DNA of 64,000 bases from an uncultured Chitinophagaceae bacterium (GTDB lineage Bacteria; Bacteroidota; Bacteroidia; Chitinophagales; Chitinophagaceae): NCBI GenBank assembly GCA_936908745.1, contig CAKZFX010000009.1, forward strand, positions 62,001 through 126,000, written 5' to 3'. Positions 61,398-64,000 of the stretch are shown here, one piece after another. Every line of letters starts with the position of its first letter. Position 1 is the first letter of the stretch. Position numbers and translations under genes: made by a program. The notes beneath the pieces were generated by a model that saw only the letters and a program-made list of their open reading frames with translations, did not search any database and had not been told where the DNA came from.

Positions 61398-62819
61398 TTA
61401 TCTTGATTTATTTTGTCTGAAACGGGCTAATACATCCACCACCAGCTGGTTTTGCAGCACGGCCGGGTTTAGCTCCACAAATTTCTTGAGGAGTTTGGGC
61501 GCTGTGGCCATAGCTTCTTCCAGCCGCAGGATGGCTTCTTTTGTCTTGCCTGCTTTCATCAATATGGCGCTTTGGTAAAAAAGGAACAGCGGTTTGCCCG
61601 ATGTGGCATCCAATGCCGCCTGTGTTTGCTCCAATGCTTCTTCCAGCAGGTCAATGCTGAACAAGCAACGGATCAACGCTTCCCAACCCGTTACATTTTT
61701 AGGACGCAGGCGCACCATGGTTGAAAAGTAGATCACCGCTTCTTTATACAAACCAGCTTCCATTTTGGCTTCGCCCATCAGTAGATTGTATTCGGGCTGC
61801 ATCTTATGGATCTTAAGGGCATTTTCCAGTTGCTTGCAACAGTTTTCCCACTGCTCTTCATTGTAATAAGTCGTGGCAATTTTGTAAAACAGCTTGCTGT
61901 CATCGGGCCGCATATGCGAAGCCTTGCGATAGTAGAACCGTGCCTGTGCATAGTTCTTCAGCTTATCATAGCAATGGCCGATGGCTTCAAAGATCACATC
62001 CTCCGGCTTGGCCAGTTCAGTTACTTTCTCCAATGCTTCTATTGCTTCACGGTATTTTTTCAGGCGAATGTAAGCGTCGCCCATATTGCGGTACGCATAG
62101 TCGAATTTCTCATCGATGGTAATCGCATATTGGTAGGCATCAATTGCCTTTTCATACAGTTTCAATCCCTGGTAAGCGGCGGCCAGGTTGAACCATGCCA
62201 GTTCGCTGTAAGGATAGTCATCAATGATTTGCTGGTGCAGCCGGATGCTTTCTTCATTTCTCCCGGTAAAGTCTGTCCAGAAACATATTTTGTATAAAGC
62301 TTCTTCGTTGACGGGCTCGTCTTCCAATATCAGTTTGAGACAGTCGAATACTTTATCAAAGTCTTCGTAGTCGTCATACACGTCTGCCAGTTCAAACAGC
62401 ATTTCTATTCTTTCTTCACCTTGAAAAAGGTCTAAAGCTTCGCTCAGCAAAGCCACGGCTTTTTCCTGCTGGTCCAGCGCCAGGTAGGCGTCTGTTTTCA
62501 GAATATAAAGGTTGATATCACGGCTGTCCAGGAGCTCTGCCTGGTCAAGCATGATCAGTGCTTTCTTATAATTGCGTGAGGTCAGTAAAATATCCGCTTT
62601 TTTGATAAGCAGGCTGGCCGAATAAGGATATTGTTCGATGGCCATGTCTGCCGCTTCGGAAGCAGCGCTTACGTCTTCTTTTTCCTGGAAATAGTCGATT
62701 ATTTTTTCAAATGATTCTTCTTCAATAAATGAGTGTTGGCGGCCATTTTTAAGATTCTCGTACCTCTTTAGCAATTCCTGAATTTCTTCCCGGTTTTCCC
62801 GGTAGTGCTGTTCTTTCAT
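61398..62819 (-). CDS. TPR-repeat protein
   Basis: A 473-residue cytoplasmic protein of about ten tetratricopeptide repeats (for example AWFNLAAAYQGLKLYEKAIDAYQYAI; AYRNMGDAYIRLKKYREAIEAL). No catalytic domain, signal or membrane span. TPR proteins scaffold protein complexes; the partner is unknown. The 5' region has an SD-like AGGGGGAA 7 bases before the ATG. Confidence 0.88.
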   Translation of the reverse strand: MKEQHYRENREEIQELLKRYENLKNGRQHSFIEEESFEKIIDYFQEKEDVSAASEAADMAIEQYPYSASLLIKKADILLTSRNYKKALIMLDQAELLDSRDINLYILKTDAYLALDQQEKAVALLSEALDLFQGEERIEMLFELADVYDDYEDFDKVFDCLKLILEDEPVNEEALYKICFWTDFTGRNEESIRLHQQIIDDYPYSELAWFNLAAAYQGLKLYEKAIDAYQYAITIDEKFDYAYRNMGDAYIRLKKYREAIEALEKVTELAKPEDVIFEAIGHCYDKLKNYAQARFYYRKASHMRPDDSKLFYKIATTYYNEEQWENCCKQLENALKIHKMQPEYNLLMGEAKMEAGLYKEAVIYFSTMVRLRPKNVTGWEALIRCLFSIDLLEEALEQTQAALDATSGKPLFLFYQSAILMKAGKTKEAILRLEEAMATAPKLLKKFVELNPAVLQNQLVVDVLARFRQNKSR

Positions 62820-63047
62820 AGAATTCCCCCTGTTTGGTGATTTATTCGATTTTAAAGAGCCGGTTCGGGCCGCAAAATCCCTTTGCGTCCTGAAATCTTT
62901 ATTTTCAACAAGTTACTTCAAATAAAACAATAAAACCGCTACTTAGTTTTCCCCATGTGTGAAAAGGAACTTAAAAATATTTATGGATTTTGTGTAACAA
63001 ATGCATCCTTTTAGCGTTAAACAACTACTAAAGTTCTGGATAAACGG

Positions 63048-63080
63048 TTTGTTAAATCTCGTTTTTTATAACTACCTTTG
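63048..63080 (+). promoter_or_regulatory. Consensus promoter of the small secreted protein gene
   Basis: Plus strand TTTG, 21 bases, TACCTTTG, both exact. The predicted start near 63087 places it directly at or before the first possible start codon at 63088. Confidence 0.65.
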
Positions 63081-63087
63081 TAATTAA

Positions 63088-63447
63088 TTGAAAACTAAGA
63101 CTACCATATTGACTAAAGTGCTGGGAAGAAAATTGGCAATATTCGGCCTTATCGCCGTTTCTGCTGTTGCTTCTTTTGCAACCTTGGGCGATGGAAGGAT
63201 TAAAAAGGATAAACCGACCCGTTCTCTCCTTACAAACAAAACCCAGACCAATTCTTTTTCACTCCGCTCGGGTTATACTTTCAGGGGCAATGAAGTGATC
63301 AACACACAATCTCCCCGCTATATCAATCTCAACACAACGATGACGTATCAAAGAGGTAACACTACTTATGTGCTCCCTTTGAAAAAGAAAGTGCTGATTG
63401 ATAATGTGAAAATCGAACTGGGCAACCGTCAGCTTCGCCGTAATTAA
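63088..63447 (+). CDS. Small secreted hypothetical protein
   Basis: A 119-residue protein with a signal peptide-like N-terminus (KLAIFGLIAVSAVASFA). The mature part is basic and Ser/Thr/Asn-rich (LRSGYTFRGNEVINTQSPRY), probably a small beta-structure. No family recognised. No ATG is available: starts at TTG 63088, TTG 63109 or GTG 63118 are possible, and the last two fit the predicted transcription start better. It overlaps the convergent gene by 4 bases. Confidence 0.65.
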   Translation: MKTKTTILTKVLGRKLAIFGLIAVSAVASFATLGDGRIKKDKPTRSLLTNKTQTNSFSLRSGYTFRGNEVINTQSPRYINLNTTMTYQRGNTTYVLPLKKKVLIDNVKIELGNRQLRRN

Positions 63448-64000
63448 TTTACCCCTTTACTTTCAGCATAGGTCATTACCCTGTAACCTGTTTTAGGCAG
63501 GTCAAATTTCGCTTGCGCTACAGGATTAAAACTCACAGATGATACGGTATAGGTTACCATCATATCGCCGATAGAGGCTTCATACTGCATGGCCAGGCCG
63601 GGCAGGTTCTTGTTCAGGTATTGAAAATCCCTGTTTACCGGCAGCAAGTCTTTGGCAAAGAACACGGTGAACGTTGTGCCGTCCGCCAGTTTACCAATGG
63701 CTTTCTGCGTATTGTAACCGGCAATGGTTTTATATTCCTCTACCATGGTAAAGGTCACGCCTTCATATTTCTTGTTGGACTCCTTCCAGTCGGCCGGTGT
63801 CATCGTGATCATGTATTTCTGCTCACCATATTCTTTTAACACGGTGACGCCGCCGGTATTACCGTTTACAATCGTGGATTGTGTACCCAATGAGCTGACC
63901 ATCTCCGAACGGCTGGATTTGCCTTTCAGGTAGATCACACTTGTAGCGCCGTCCAGCAGGTCTGCGGCCTGTGGTTTCGCATTGTTCGTGTTGATCACGA
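63444..64000 (-). CDS. Partial protein (DUF4412-like), cut by the window edge
   Basis: At least 184 residues are visible. The frame is open to the end of the window and has no ATG inside, so the N-terminus (probably with a signal peptide) lies beyond 64000. Segments such as VIYLKGKSSRSEMVSSLG, KYMITMTPADWKESNKK and MQYEASIGDMMVTYTVSSVSFN recall the DUF4412/GLPGLI-type periplasmic proteins of Bacteroidota. Function unknown. Confidence 0.7.
   Translation of the reverse strand, partial: VINTNNAKPQAADLLDGATSVIYLKGKSSRSEMVSSLGTQSTIVNGNTGGVTVLKEYGEQKYMITMTPADWKESNKKYEGVTFTMVEEYKTIAGYNTQKAIGKLADGTTFTVFFAKDLLPVNRDFQYLNKNLPGLAMQYEASIGDMMVTYTVSSVSFNPVAQAKFDLPKTGYRVMTYAESKGVN

Overview
The window is chromosomal DNA from a member of the Bacteroidota, most likely the Chitinophagaceae/Chitinophagales; I cannot name the genus from sequence alone. 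The grounds are: type IX secretion (T9SS) sorting domains, a PorP/SprF protein beside a gliding-motility-type C-terminal domain protein, LytTR two-component systems, SdrD_B-repeat surface protein, a Lys/Ala-rich H1-like protein, and promoters of the phylum-specific form (-33 TTTG, -7 TAnnTTTG). No tRNA, rRNA, CRISPR array or insertion sequence was recognised.

Layout. 0-5 kb: one giant SdrD_B-repeat surface protein. 5.2-7.2 kb: ribosomal protein S1. 7.3-11.7 kb: three tandem, closely related T9SS-secreted proteins of unknown function, each with its own promoter-like and hairpin signals. 12-14 kb: an acyltransferase and a lipoprotein. 14-23 kb: two LytTR two-component systems flanking a flavoprotein and a T9SS type-B cargo/PorP pair. 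23-35.7 kb: map, secY and the full S10-spc ribosomal protein run (rpsJ to rplO), all on the minus strand and driven by a consensus promoter ahead of rpsJ. 35.9-39.8 kb: a retropepsin-like protein, a flippase-like membrane protein, and fusA. 40.3-50.7 kb: a three-gene accessory block: a trypsin-like protease/NucA-type nuclease fusion, plus two uncharacterised giant proteins (1374 and 1220 aa, the latter with a Tat signal). 51-53 kb: an H1-like protein, degenerate tandem repeats, and rpsG-rpsL. 53-64 kb: housekeeping and mixed genes (ilvE, rdgB, an ECF sigma/anti-sigma pair, a frameshifted RelE-type toxin with its antitoxin, a thioredoxin-like protein, a thioesterase, comA-aroE, a TPR protein) and two small secreted proteins, one cut by the window edge.

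How the genes work together. The translation genes normally joined as rpsL-rpsG-fusA-rpsJ-... are split here into three segments, with the accessory block placed between rpsG and fusA. Surface and secretion genes form the second theme: T9SS cargo, a PorP/SprF partner and nearby LytTR regulators suggest a cell-envelope neighbourhood. The most novel-looking part is the 40.5-50.7 kb block. Other items worth a look are the palindromic spacer elements inside the ribosomal operon, textbook Shine-Dalgarno sites before rplE and rpsH, and the single-base lesion in the toxin gene. All calls rest on reading the sequence; no database search was run.
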